Shown: one piece after another, positions 1 through 8,393 of the stretch | How the letters are laid out: every line of letters begins with the position of its first letter | How positions within the stretch are numbered: position 1 is the stretch's first letter | NCBI RefSeq assembly: GCF_018390605.1 | Contig: NZ_JAHBGD010000005.1 | Coordinates: 806,001-870,000, forward strand | Direction: 5' to 3' | From: Ancylobacter defluvii | GTDB taxonomy: Bacteria; Pseudomonadota; Alphaproteobacteria; Rhizobiales; Xanthobacteraceae | Length of the DNA: 64,000 nucleotides | Translations under genes and position numbers: made by a program | The notes under the pieces: model-generated | Told to the model about the DNA's origin: nothing | The model's input: only the letters and a program-made list of their open reading frames with translations | Databases searched by the model: none

Positions 1-3
1 GCG

Positions 4-40
4 CCCTCACCCCATCCCTCTCCCCAGGGGGGAGAGGGTG
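4..40. repeat. CTCTCCCC-type palindromic repeat (partial)
   Basis: A partial copy of the intergenic repeat seen several times in this window. It holds a CCTCACCCC arm followed by CTCTCCCC and GGGGAGAG arms. It lies about 60 bp past the stop of the TRAP large permease gene and runs to the window edge. Confidence 0.6.
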
Positions 41-100
41 TTTCGCCGCTCTTTCGGCAATCGCCGGCCAGATGTTTGAGGTGCCGGAGTGTTCCGTGCC

Positions 101-1432
101 TCACCCCCCATAGAGATAGCTCGGCAGCCAGAGCGCGATGCCGGGGAAGATGTAGAGCAGCGCCATGGCGAACACCACGATGGCGATGAACGGCATCACG
201 CCGGAGAAGATCTCGTCGATCGACACGTGTTTCGGCGCCACGCCCTTCAGGTAGAACGGCGCCATGGCGACCGGCGGCGACAGGAACGAGGTCTGCAGGT
301 TCAGCGCCACCAGCACCCCGAAGAAGATCGGGTCGATGCCGAAATGGTCGAGCAGCGGCAGGAAGATCGGCAGGAAGATCACGATGATCTCCGTCCATTC
401 CAGCGGCCAGCCCAGCACGAAGATGATCGCCTGGGTCAGCAGCAGGAAGCCGATCGGCCCGAGGTCCAGCGACATGATGAACTCTTCCACCACCCGCTGG
501 CCGCCCAGCAGCGCGAACACCGCCGAGAACACTGCCGAGCCGACGAAAAGCCAGCACACCATCGCCGAGGCGCGGGCGGTGAGGAACACCGAATCCTTCA
601 GCTTCTGCACGCTGAAGGTGCGGTAGGCCAGCGCCAGCAGCACCGCGCCGGCGGCGCCGACCGCCGCGGCTTCGGAGGGCGTCGCGAGGCCGAGGATGAT
701 GCAGCCGAGCACGGCGGTGATCAGCATTACCAGCGGCAGGAACGAGGTCAGCAGCGCCCAGATGATGGTCAGCGTCGGAACGTTGCGCTCCGCCATAGGC
801 AGCTTCGGCGCCAGCGCCGGATTGATCATGGCGCGGATGACGACATAGGTCATGTACATCAGCGCCAGGCCGAGGCCGGGGATGAAGGCGGCGGCGTAGA
901 GCTTCACCACCGAGACGCCGGCGGTGGCGCCGTAGAGGATCAGCATCACGCTCGGCGGGATCAGGATGCCGAGACAGCCGCCGGCGCAGATGACGCCGGC
1001 AGCGATGCGGGTATCGTAGCCGGCGCGCAGCATGGCGGGGAAGGCGAGCAGCCCCATCAGCGTCACCACGGCGCCGACGATGCCGGTGGCGGTGGCAAAC
1101 AGCGCACAGGTGATCAGCGTCGCCACCGCCAGGGAGCCGGGCAGCCAGGCGGCGGCGAGCTGGATGGAGCGGAACAGCCGGTCGAGGATGTTGGCGCGCT
1201 CGATCACATAGCCCATGAACAGGAACAGTGGGATCGAGATCAGCACGTCGTTCGCCATCACCGAATAGGTGCGCTGCACGAACAGGTTGAAGATGCTGTC
1301 GCCCTGCGTGAAGTAGCCGAAGCCCACCCCCAGCGCCATCAGCGTGAAGGCGATGGGAAAGCCGAGCATCAGGAAGATCAGGAATAGCACCAGCATCAGG
1401 ATGCCGAGGGCGGGCTCCGAGAGAAACATCAC
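101..1432 (-). CDS. dctM: TRAP transporter large permease, DctM family
   Basis: This is the large integral-membrane subunit of a tripartite ATP-independent periplasmic (TRAP) transporter, which imports organic anions using an ion gradient. The 443-residue protein is hydrophobic throughout. It has the family's Gly/Pro-rich loop regions, for example AGGCLGILIPPSVMLILYG near residue 155 and NLQTSFLSPPVAMAPFYLKG near residue 385, and its length is normal for DctM. The start ATG overlaps the stop of the small permease gene by 4 bp (ATGA), so the two are probably translationally coupled. The substrate cannot be read from this subunit. The sequence resembles the mannitol/chloroaromatic subgroup. Confidence 0.93.
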   Translation of the reverse strand: MMFLSEPALGILMLVLFLIFLMLGFPIAFTLMALGVGFGYFTQGDSIFNLFVQRTYSVMANDVLISIPLFLFMGYVIERANILDRLFRSIQLAAAWLPGSLAVATLITCALFATATGIVGAVVTLMGLLAFPAMLRAGYDTRIAAGVICAGGCLGILIPPSVMLILYGATAGVSVVKLYAAAFIPGLGLALMYMTYVVIRAMINPALAPKLPMAERNVPTLTIIWALLTSFLPLVMLITAVLGCIILGLATPSEAAAVGAAGAVLLALAYRTFSVQKLKDSVFLTARASAMVCWLFVGSAVFSAVFALLGGQRVVEEFIMSLDLGPIGFLLLTQAIIFVLGWPLEWTEIIVIFLPIFLPLLDHFGIDPIFFGVLVALNLQTSFLSPPVAMAPFYLKGVAPKHVSIDEIFSGVMPFIAIVVFAMALLYIFPGIALWLPSYLYGG

Positions 1433-2028
1433 AGCGCCCCCCGCGTGGTGCCTTCGCGCTCGGCGCGGTTGGCGGCTTCCTCGAGGATGATCTTCTCCAT
1501 CTCCTCGACATCGTGCAGCCGTTGCGGCCAGTCGCCGTCGCGAATGCAGATGATGCAGCGCGCCACCTCGACCACGCCCTGCAGCAGCATCAGCACGCCG
1601 GTGATCGGGATCAGCGCCTTGAACGGCCAGATCACCGGCCCGTCCGGGCTGAAGGAGGAGTGCTCATTGAGCAGGTAGGAGAGGTGGAAGTAACCCCAGC
1701 CGGCGTAGATCATCGCGAGGATGCCGGGGAAGTAGAACAGGAAGTAGAGAACGAGGTCGCTCTTCGCCTGCGTCTGCGGCCGCCAGTTGCGGTAGAGGAA
1801 GTCGCCGCGCACATGGCCGTTGCGCGAGAGCGTGTAGGCGCCCGCCATCATGAACAGCGCGCCATAGAGCATCAGGCTGACATCATAGGCCCAGGTGGTG
1901 GGATCGCGCAGCACGTAGCGGCGGAAGACTTCATAGCTGATCGCCAGCGTCAGCAGGACGATGCACCAGGCGAAAGCCTTGCCGATGAAGGCGTTCAGCC
2001 GGTCGACGGCGAGAAGAATCGATTGCAT
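1429..2028 (-). CDS. dctQ: TRAP transporter small permease, DctQ family
   Basis: This is the small membrane subunit that pairs with DctM in the TRAP translocation complex. The predicted product is 199 residues with about four hydrophobic segments, and it carries the DctQ-type EVFRRYVLRDPTTWAYDVS region after the first helix. I chose the ATG at 2028 (MQSILLAVD...). The longer reading frame adds a Pro/Arg-rich N-terminus with no hydrophobic character and runs back into repeat-rich DNA. The gene lies between dctP and dctM, but about 490 bp of repeats separate it from dctP. Confidence 0.88.
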   Translation of the reverse strand: MQSILLAVDRLNAFIGKAFAWCIVLLTLAISYEVFRRYVLRDPTTWAYDVSLMLYGALFMMAGAYTLSRNGHVRGDFLYRNWRPQTQAKSDLVLYFLFYFPGILAMIYAGWGYFHLSYLLNEHSSFSPDGPVIWPFKALIPITGVLMLLQGVVEVARCIICIRDGDWPQRLHDVEEMEKIILEEAANRAEREGTTRGAL

Positions 2029-2228
2029 GGAGGAGCCTCGGGGAGGAGGGCGGCAAGGGAGGGCTCGGCCAGAGCGCGAGGAGGCGGCCGGAGGCACAGC
2101 GCAGGGAAGCCCTCTTCCCGGCGGGGAGAGGGCCGGGTGAGAGCGGCGGGCCGCCTCGGCCTGGGAGAAGCGCCGTGCTCATCCGGACCATCCAGTTGGA
2201 CGGCCCCACGCAACCGTTTCCGCCCAGT

Positions 2229-2280
2229 TCCCCTCACCGACCCGTTTCGCAGGTCACCTCTCCCCGACGGGGAGAGGGAG
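2229..2280. repeat. CTCTCCCC/GGGGAGAG palindromic repeat
   Basis: The unit has CCCCTCACCGACCCGTTTCG followed by a CTCTCCCC-GAC-GGGGAGAG palindrome. It has the same layout as the second half of the elements at 6280-6657 and 19961-20072. Confidence 0.75.
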
Positions 2281-2332
2281 AAGGGAGGAACATGCGGGCC
2301 CCCGCCAACACACCATCACGTCCGGGCTTGGC

Positions 2333-2394
2333 CCGAAGTCGGCTGTTGCCGACTTCGGTTTTCCGCGAGCGCAACTCGGCTTCAGCCGAGTTGC
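2333..2394. repeat. Double-hairpin repeat (CCGAAG/CTTCGG family)
   Basis: There are two perfect stem-loops in a row. CCGAAGTCGGC at 2333-2343 pairs with GCCGACTTCGG at 2348-2358. GCAACTCGGC at 2371-2380 pairs with GCCGAGTTGC at 2385-2394. The layout matches the element next to groEL at 12245-12292, but the stem sequences differ. Confidence 0.7.
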
Positions 2395-2520
2395 GGGCAT
2401 CCGCGCCGTGGTTCCCGGTGCGCCGGGTGGGGCCGCGTCGATGACCGAATAAAACCCGGCCATGACGGCGTGTCAGGCGATGGGGTGTCGGGCCAAAGAG
2501 CGCCGCGCCGCCCCGCTCCT

Positions 2521-3675
2521 TCACGCGGAGGGGAAGAAGTGGTCGTAGGCCATCTTCGAATCCGGCTCGTATTGCAGCCGGAAGCCGACGATGCGCTGCG
2601 CCCAGGCCTTCTGGCTGTCGATCACCTTCTTGAACACCGGATCGGCGGAAAGGTTGGCGATCACCACGTCCCAGGCCTTCAGCTGCGCCTCCAGCACCGG
2701 CTTTGGTGTCGGTATCACCTTCACGCCGCGGGCCTTGATGGCCTCGAGGTCCTTCGAGTAGCGGTCCTGCGCCTTCCACATCATGGTGGCGGAGGTGGCA
2801 TCCGCCGCCGCCTTGATGATCTCCTGCACGTCCTTCGGCATGGCGTCGAACTTGGTCTTGTTGAACAGCACCTCGAAGCATTCCAGCGCCTGGTGGTAGC
2901 TCTGGATCATGTAGACCTTGGCGACATCGGGGAAGCCGAGCACCAGGTCGGAGGAGGGGTTGTTGAACTCGGCGCCTTCCAGCAGGCCGCGATCGATCGC
3001 CGGCACGATCTCGCCGCCGGGCACGATGGTCACCGCGGCGCCCAGTTCCTTGAACAGGTCGGCGCCCAGGCCGACCGTGCGATACTTCATGCCCTTCATC
3101 TGGTCGATGCTGGAGATCTCGGTCTTGAACCAGCCCAGCGGCTGGCTCGGCATCGGCCCGGTGAGCATGCCGACGACGTTGAGCTTCAGCGTGTTGTGCA
3201 CCAGGTCGTCATAGAGCTCCTGCCCGCCGCCATAACGGATCCAGCCGAGCAGCTCGTCGGCGTCCCAGCCGAAGGCCGGGGCGGTGCCGAACAGCGAGAA
3301 CGCCTTGTTCTTGCCGTACCAGTAGGCGGCGACGCCGTGGCCGCCGTCGAGAATGCCGGCCGATACCGCGTCGAGCATCTGGAAGGCGGGCACCACCGCG
3401 CCGGCGGGCAGCAGGTCGAGCTCGACCCGGCCACCGGCCATGGCGTTGACCCGCTTCGTGAAGTCGCCGGCGAACTCGTGGAAGATGTCCTTGTTCGGCC
3501 AGGTCGACTGGAATTTCAGCCTGATCGGCGCCTGCGCATGCACCGCCGGGCTGGCGACCACCGCGGCACCGGCGACGGCGGCGGTGGCGATGAAGCGGCG
3601 GCGGGACGGGACGGCATCGGCCTGCGTATCGACGTGAGCGCGTGCATCGACGCTCTTCCCTGACGTATCGGTCAT
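2521..3675 (-). CDS. dctP: TRAP transporter periplasmic substrate-binding protein, DctP family, Tat-exported
   Basis: This is the periplasmic solute receptor that hands substrate to the DctQM permease. The 384-residue protein begins with a twin-arginine signal: SRRRFIA at residues 24-30, a hydrophobic stretch, and a VHA-Q cleavage site near residue 47. The mature part has the DctP fold pattern, with RLKFQSTWPNKDIFHEFA at the start of the mature protein, AGILDGGHGVAAYWYGKNKAF and PGGEIVPAIDRGLLEGAEF. These are typical of the subgroup that binds keto-acids, mannitol or chloroaromatic acids. The true ligand is unknown. It is transcribed ahead of dctQ and dctM but separated from them by a repeat-filled gap. 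Confidence 0.92.
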   Translation of the reverse strand: MTDTSGKSVDARAHVDTQADAVPSRRRFIATAAVAGAAVVASPAVHAQAPIRLKFQSTWPNKDIFHEFAGDFTKRVNAMAGGRVELDLLPAGAVVPAFQMLDAVSAGILDGGHGVAAYWYGKNKAFSLFGTAPAFGWDADELLGWIRYGGGQELYDDLVHNTLKLNVVGMLTGPMPSQPLGWFKTEISSIDQMKGMKYRTVGLGADLFKELGAAVTIVPGGEIVPAIDRGLLEGAEFNNPSSDLVLGFPDVAKVYMIQSYHQALECFEVLFNKTKFDAMPKDVQEIIKAAADATSATMMWKAQDRYSKDLEAIKARGVKVIPTPKPVLEAQLKAWDVVIANLSADPVFKKVIDSQKAWAQRIVGFRLQYEPDSKMAYDHFFPSA

Positions 3676-3865
3676 GGGTCGTTCCTCCTGTGGCGTTTCC
3701 TCCGCGGGCTCGCACCCGCCGGGCGGCGCTTTGCGCGCTCTGGCCCGATGTGACCAGCAGACGATGACGAAAGGGCAAGCGCAAGCGCTAATTGCGCTAT
3801 TCGCGACAATTTGGTTGCTACGAAAGTCTTAGGTTTCCGCACTTGTCGCCGCTTTTCCGCCACAG

Positions 3866-3883
3866 CCGTCATCGGCGTGTCAT
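3866..3883 (+). promoter_or_regulatory. Pho box (PhoB operator candidate)
   Basis: CCGTCAT at 3866-3872 and GTGTCAT at 3877-3883 are two 7-bp repeats 11 bp apart, with CGGC between them. The alphaproteobacterial Pho box is CTGTCAT-N4-CTGTCAT, so 12 of 14 fixed positions match. The site ends 58 bp before the start codon of the phytase-like esterase gene. Confidence 0.65.
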
Positions 3884-3941
3884 CGACGGTCGCTTTGAAG
3901 ACCGCAGGCGGGCTACCCCGCGTCAGGATGAGGATCTTCCC

Positions 3942-6152
3942 ATGCGCTCGACTCTGATGGCCGGCGTCTGCCTTGCCATGCTTGCGTCCGCCGGTGTCGC
4001 CCCGGCGCAGAACGCGCCCGAAAGCTTCAACCGCATCGCCACCTTCAACGTGGTGGACAATCTGCCGGCCGGCGCCGACGCCAAGAAGTCCACCGCCGCC
4101 GAGATCATCACCGTGACCGAGGATGGCAGCACGCTGATCTACAGCGACAGCCCCGGCAAGCGCATCGGCTTCATCGACATCACCGACCCGGCGGCGCCCA
4201 AGCCGGCCGGCACCGTGGCGCTCGACGGCGAGCCGACAACCACCGTGGTTATCGGCGGCAAGGCCTATGTCGGCGTCAACACCTCCGAATCGAAGAGCAA
4301 CCCGTCGGGTCACCTCGCGGTGGTCGACATCGCCTCCCGCAAGGTCGAGGACAAGGTCGACCTCGGCGGCCAGCCGGATTCGGTCACCAAGAGCCCGGAT
4401 GGCCGCTTCCTCGCCATCGCGATCGAGAACGAGCGCGACGAGGACATCAATGACGGCGCCATTCCGCAGATGCCGGCCGGCAACCTCACCACTTTCGAGG
4501 TGAAGGACGGCCGCGTCGTCGACGCCTCCAAGAAGGTCGTCGACCTGACCGGCCTCGCCGCCGTCGCGCCGGAAGATCCCGAGCCGGAATATGTCGATAT
4601 CAACGCGCGCAACGAGGTGGTCGTCACCCTGCAGGAAAACAACCACATCGTGGTGGTCGACCTGCCCACCGGCAAGGTCACCGCGCATTTCTCCGCCGGC
4701 ACCGTCGATCTCGACAAGATCGACACCAAGAAGGACGGGGTGATCGATCTCTCCGGCAAGATGACGGCGGTTCCCCGCGAGCCCGACACCGTGCAGTGGA
4801 TCGACGATAACCGTTTCGTCATCGCCAATGAAGGCGACTGGAAGGGCGGCACGCGCGGCTTCAGCATCTTCGACAAGACCGGCAAGCTGCTGTTCGAATC
4901 CGGCACCGCGCCCGAGCACATGGCGGTGCGTCTCGGCCACTATCCCGAGAAGCGCAACAAGAAGGGCATCGAGATGGAGGGCGCGGAAGTCGCGACCTTC
5001 GGCGGCGAGAAACTGATCTTCGCCGGCTCCGAGCGCGCCTCTCTGGTCTTCGTGTATCGTGACAAGGGCGGTGCCGAAGCACCTGAGCTGCTTCAGGTTC
5101 TTCCCGGCGGCGTCGGGCCGGAAGGCCTGCTCGCCATTCCCGCGCGCAACCTGTTCGTCACCGCCAGCGAGACCGATCTCCGCGAGGATGGCGGCATCGG
5201 CTCGGTGGTCACCGTCTACCAGCGCGCGCCCGGCGCCCCTAGCTACCCGACCATCGTCTCGGCCGACGACAAGAACGGGCTGCCGATCTGGTGGGGCGCG
5301 CTCTCCGGCTTCGCTGCCGACCCGAAGGACGCCGGCAAGCTCTATGCGGTGACCGACAGCTTCTATGCGCAGGGCCGCATCCTCACCATCGACGCCACCG
5401 CCAAGCCGGCCAGGATTACCGCCGCCACCGTGGTGACCAGGGACGGCCAGCCGGCCAAGGGCCTCGACCTCGAAGGCATCGCCATCCGCCCGGAAGGCGG
5501 TTTCTGGCTCGCATCCGAGGGCAATCCCGAGAAGAAGGAAAACCCGACGCAGAACCTGCTCATCCGGGTCAATGCCGACGGCTCCATCGCCGAGGAGATC
5601 GCCCTGCCGCAGGCGCTCGCCGCGCAGGCGACCCGCTACGGCTTCGAGGGCGTGGCGGTCACCGGCACCGGTGCCGACGAGACGGTATGGCTCGGCGTGC
5701 AGCGCGAGTGGAAGGACGATCCCAGGGGCTTCGTGAAGCTGATCGCCTACAAGCCGGCGACGAAGGGCTTCGGCGCCGTCCACTATCCGCTGGAGAAGTC
5801 CGAGAAGGGCTGGGTCGGCATTTCCGAGCTCACCGCCCATAAGGACGGCCTGATCGTGATCGAGCGCGACAACCTTGTCGGCCCGGACGCCAAGCTGAAG
5901 AAGCTGTACTTCGTGTCGCTGAAGGACGTCGTGCCGGCCGCCATCGGCAGCGAGGCCAAGCCGCCGGTCCTCGCCAAGACCGAGGTGAAGGACCTCAAGC
6001 CGCTGCTCGCCGCGCCCAAGGGCTATGTGCTCGACAAGGTGGAGAGCTTCGCCATCGACGCCGCCGGCAACGGCTTCATCGTCACCGACAATGACGGCAT
6101 TGACGGCTCCTCCGGCGAGACCCAGTTCATCCCGCTCGGCGCGATCAACTGA
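3942..6152 (+). CDS. Secreted phytase-like esterase (esterase-like activity of phytase family)
   Basis: This is probably a periplasmic or secreted phosphoesterase-like protein. The product is 736 residues. It has a Sec signal peptide (MRSTLMAGVCLAML..., cleavage after APA near residue 22). An N-terminal beta-propeller region of YVTN-type repeats follows, such as GHLAVVDIASRKV and NHIVVVDLPTGKV. The C-terminal half carries the signature of the phytase-like esterase family (Pfam PF13449), for example GLDLEGIAIRPEGGFWLASE and GFEGVAVTGTG. I chose ATG 3942 because it starts the signal peptide and follows a purine-rich AGGATGAGG. The upstream frame lacks a signal. The Pho box in front fits a phosphate-starvation role. 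The true substrate is not known. Confidence 0.85.
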   Translation: MRSTLMAGVCLAMLASAGVAPAQNAPESFNRIATFNVVDNLPAGADAKKSTAAEIITVTEDGSTLIYSDSPGKRIGFIDITDPAAPKPAGTVALDGEPTTTVVIGGKAYVGVNTSESKSNPSGHLAVVDIASRKVEDKVDLGGQPDSVTKSPDGRFLAIAIENERDEDINDGAIPQMPAGNLTTFEVKDGRVVDASKKVVDLTGLAAVAPEDPEPEYVDINARNEVVVTLQENNHIVVVDLPTGKVTAHFSAGTVDLDKIDTKKDGVIDLSGKMTAVPREPDTVQWIDDNRFVIANEGDWKGGTRGFSIFDKTGKLLFESGTAPEHMAVRLGHYPEKRNKKGIEMEGAEVATFGGEKLIFAGSERASLVFVYRDKGGAEAPELLQVLPGGVGPEGLLAIPARNLFVTASETDLREDGGIGSVVTVYQRAPGAPSYPTIVSADDKNGLPIWWGALSGFAADPKDAGKLYAVTDSFYAQGRILTIDATAKPARITAATVVTRDGQPAKGLDLEGIAIRPEGGFWLASEGNPEKKENPTQNLLIRVNADGSIAEEIALPQALAAQATRYGFEGVAVTGTGADETVWLGVQREWKDDPRGFVKLIAYKPATKGFGAVHYPLEKSEKGWVGISELTAHKDGLIVIERDNLVGPDAKLKKLYFVSLKDVVPAAIGSEAKPPVLAKTEVKDLKPLLAAPKGYVLDKVESFAIDAAGNGFIVTDNDGIDGSSGETQFIPLGAIN

Positions 6153-6279
6153 CGCACCGCTTCCGGCGCAGCTTCTGAACAGAATAGGCGAGAGCGCCCC
6201 CGTTGAGGGCACCCTTTGCTTTTTGGGGCGCGTGGCCAGGCTCTCAGGGGCTGATCCACATGTCCCGAAACAGCGGCCA

Positions 6280-6421
6280 GGCTCCCTCTCCCCATCGGGG
6301 AGAGGGGTGGGGTGAGGGGTCTTGGACGCCCGGCAATGGCGTTCCCCTTACCCCACTGCACGGGCCACCTCTCCCCAATGGCGAGAGGAAAGAAGGAGGG
6401 CGTCATCCCGGCCGCTTGGGT
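6280..6421. repeat. Composite palindromic repeat, copy A
   Basis: This 142-bp unit starts with CCCTCTCCCC-ATC-GGGGAGAGGGG, continues through GTGGGGTGAGGGGTC and a second CTCTCCCC-AATGGC-GAGAG arm pair, and ends with GGAGGGCGTCATCCCGG. It is nearly repeated at 6514-6657. Confidence 0.8.
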
Positions 6422-6513
6422 CCCAAGCCCAAGGACAGGCTCCGCGCAGCTTCGATCCGGGATCGTCCGCCAATGCGGGTGCGATCCCGGATAGAACATT
6501 TCCCGCGCGTGGA

Positions 6514-6657
6514 GGCTCCCTCTCCCCGTCGGGGAGAGGGCTGGGGTGAGGGGTCTTCGACGCCCGGCAATGGCGTCCCCTCACCGACCCTCTGCATGGG
6601 CCACCCCTCCCCAAGGGGGAGAGGAAAGAAGGAGGGCGTCATCCCGGCCGCTTGGGT
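6514..6657. repeat. Composite palindromic repeat, copy B
   Basis: This 144-bp unit matches copy A closely over both ends. The last 40 or so bases, GAGAGGAAAGAAGGAGGGCG onward, are identical. The middle, where copy A has TTACCCCACTGCACGGGCC, is more divergent. Confidence 0.8.
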
Positions 6658-6759
6658 CTTGCCTTCGGCACGCGATCCCGGATCGGCCTTCGGCCGTCCA
6701 GAATGACGACAGGGCATTCCCGGCTCGATCCCGCCGCTTCCAGCCGGTGAACCATCATG

Positions 6760-6783
6760 TTATGACTGACCAGTCAGTCATAA
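6760..6783. promoter_or_regulatory. Palindromic TetR-type operator
   Basis: TTATGACTGAC at 6760-6770 and GTCAGTCATAA at 6773-6783 form a perfect inverted repeat with 11-bp arms around CA. It ends 12 bp before the start codon of the TetR regulator gene. The TGACTGA...TCAGTCA core is typical of operators bound by TetR-family dimers, so autoregulation of the efflux operon is likely. Confidence 0.75.
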
Positions 6784-6795
6784 TGTGGCACCGCC

Positions 6796-7452
6796 ATGCC
6801 GGACGATCTCGACCCCACCGCCAAACTGCCCGCCCACCGGCCAAAGAAGCGGCCGGACGCCAAGGCGCGCCGCCGCGCCATCCTCGATGCGGCGCTGGAA
6901 GTCTTCGCCGAGCACGGCTTCACCGGCGCGCGGATGGAGGACGTCGCCCGCCGCGCCGGCATCGCCAAGGGCACGCTCTATTTGTATTTCAAGGACAAGA
7001 CCGCGCTGTTCGAGGGGTTGGTGCACGATGCCGCCGACCCGATCCTCGGCAAGCTGGAGCGCGACTTCGCCGGCTTCGAAGGCTCGACCCTCGATTTCCT
7101 CAAGCTGCTGTTCCAGCACATCCGCACCGAGGCGGTGGCCTCGCCGCGCCGGCACATCATCCGGCTGATGCTGGCGGAAGGCGAGCGCTTCCCCGCCATC
7201 GCCGATTTCTATTACCGCGAGGTGGTCGCGCGCGGGCTGAGCCTGTTGCGGGCGATCAATGCGCGGGCGCTCGAACGCGGCGAAATCTCTTCCGACGCGG
7301 CGCTGCGCTACCCGCAGCTCATCATCGCCCCGGTACTGATCGCCGCCGTCTGGGACGGGCTGTTCGGACGTCACGAGACGCTCGACCTTGAGGGCATGTT
7401 CGCCGCCCATGTGGAGCTGGTGCTGCGCGGGCTCGGCTGGAGGGAAGTATGA
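6796..7452 (+). CDS. TetR/AcrR family transcriptional regulator
   Basis: This is a DNA-binding repressor that probably controls its own four-gene efflux operon. The product is 218 residues. Residues 25-70 form a TetR helix-turn-helix, with RRAILDAALEVFAEHGFTGA followed by MEDVARRAGIAKGTLYLYF. The rest is the helical ligand and dimer domain, which is variable in this family. A perfect palindrome lies 12 bp upstream of its ATG. Its stop overlaps the start of the HlyD gene (ATGA), so it is the first gene of the operon. The inducer is unknown. Confidence 0.93.
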   Translation: MPDDLDPTAKLPAHRPKKRPDAKARRRAILDAALEVFAEHGFTGARMEDVARRAGIAKGTLYLYFKDKTALFEGLVHDAADPILGKLERDFAGFEGSTLDFLKLLFQHIRTEAVASPRRHIIRLMLAEGERFPAIADFYYREVVARGLSLLRAINARALERGEISSDAALRYPQLIIAPVLIAAVWDGLFGRHETLDLEGMFAAHVELVLRGLGWREV

Positions 7453-8393
7453 AACGCCTCGCCTTGTTGCCGCTGGTGCTGCTGCTGGCCGGCTGCGCGG
7501 AAACCGGCCCGGCCCGCTATCAGGGCTATGCCGAGGCCGACATGCTGTTCGTCGGTCCCGACGAGGCCGGCCGCGTCACCGCGCTGCATGTCGACGAGGG
7601 CGACCGGGTGAGCGCGGGCCAGAAGCTGTTCGAGATCGACCCCTCCTTGCAGCAGGCCGATGTCGACGCCGCCAAGGCGGATCTCGAACAGGCGCGCGCC
7701 CAGCTTGCCAATCTCAAGGCAGCGGCGCAGCGCCCGGAGGAGATCGCGGTGCTGGAAGCCAGCCAGCGGCGCGCCGAGGCGGCGCTGGAGCTGTCGCGCC
7801 TCGAATTGAACCGCCAGAAGGACCTTTACTCCAAGGCGGTCGGCTCCAAGGCGGCGCTCGACACCGCGCAGGCGACCTACGACCAGAACCGGGCAGCGAT
7901 CGACGAGGTCAACAAGCAGATCGAGGTCGGCCGCCTGGGCTCGCGCGAGATGCAGGTCGCCGCCGCCGAAAGGGCGGTCGACACCGCGCAGGCCAATCTC
8001 GTCACCGCGCAGACCCGGCTCGACCGCCGCACGCTCGCCGCCCCCGCCGCCGGCTCGGTGGAGACGGTGTATTTCCGCCCCGGCGAGCTGGTGCCGGTCG
8101 GGCGGCCGGTGCTCTCCGTGCTGCCGCCGGACCTGATCAAGATGCGGTTCTTCGTGCCGGAACCGGATCTCGCCCGCTTCCGCCTCGGTTCGCGCGTCAC
8201 CGTCCATTGCGACGGCTGCGCCGGCAGCGTGCCGGCGACGGTGAGCTACATCGCCACCGAGTCGGAATACACCCCGCCGGTGATCTACAGCCTCGACGAG
8301 CGCTCCAAGCTGGTGTTCCTGCTGGAGGCCAAGCCCGACGATCCCCTGAAGCTGCGCCCCGGCCAGCCGATCACCGTCGAGCTCGCCCCGTGA
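7449..8393 (+). CDS. HlyD family efflux periplasmic adaptor (lipoprotein)
   Basis: This is the membrane-fusion subunit of an ABC-type export system, linking the inner-membrane transporter to an outer-membrane channel. The 314-residue product starts with a lipoprotein signal ending in the lipobox LAGC, with Cys16. A split biotinyl-lipoyl domain follows (GRVTALHVDEGDRVSAGQKL near residue 37 and LAAPAAGSVETVYFRPGELV near residue 197), flanking a long alpha-helical hairpin rich in Ala, Gln and Glu. It resembles the E. coli YbhG group. It overlaps the upstream regulator and the downstream ATPase gene by 4 bp each. No outer-membrane channel gene is present nearby. Confidence 0.9.
   Translation: MKRLALLPLVLLLAGCAETGPARYQGYAEADMLFVGPDEAGRVTALHVDEGDRVSAGQKLFEIDPSLQQADVDAAKADLEQARAQLANLKAAAQRPEEIAVLEASQRRAEAALELSRLELNRQKDLYSKAVGSKAALDTAQATYDQNRAAIDEVNKQIEVGRLGSREMQVAAAERAVDTAQANLVTAQTRLDRRTLAAPAAGSVETVYFRPGELVPVGRPVLSVLPPDLIKMRFFVPEPDLARFRLGSRVTVHCDGCAGSVPATVSYIATESEYTPPVIYSLDERSKLVFLLEAKPDDPLKLRPGQPITVELAP

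Larger units (their letters stand above)
2029..2520. other. Intergenic region with palindromic repeats between dctP and dctQ
   Basis: I see no credible gene here. The stretch holds a degenerate CTCTTCCC/GGGGAGAG element (about 2108-2143), a cleaner one (2229-2280) and a double hairpin (2333-2394). Reading frames crossing it are rich in Pro and Arg and show no family signature. It splits what is normally a compact dctPQM operon. Confidence 0.7.
6153..6759. other. 607-bp intergenic region filled with palindromic repeats
   Basis: No gene is supported here. The stretch has two copies of a composite repeat (6280-6421 and 6514-6657). Between them is an inverted repeat, ATCCGGGATCG at 6455-6465 with CGATCCCGGAT at 6482-6492. 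Near 6674-6700 there is a further CGATCCCGGATCG and GGCCTTCGGCC segment. It separates the phytase-like gene from the TetR operon. Confidence 0.75.

Noticed and set aside
101..124. A third gene-tail duplication, at the dctM stop (CCTCACCCCCCAT against CCTCACCCCAT near base 5)
   Set aside because: The match is about 9 bases of C-rich sequence that also belongs to the repeat consensus, so chance explains it.
3672..6212. An 846-codon open frame on the minus strand opposite the phytase-like gene
   Set aside because: It is a shadow frame in high-GC DNA. Its composition (Arg, Gly, Ala, Asp rich) shows no family pattern, while the plus strand encodes a signal peptide and known motifs.
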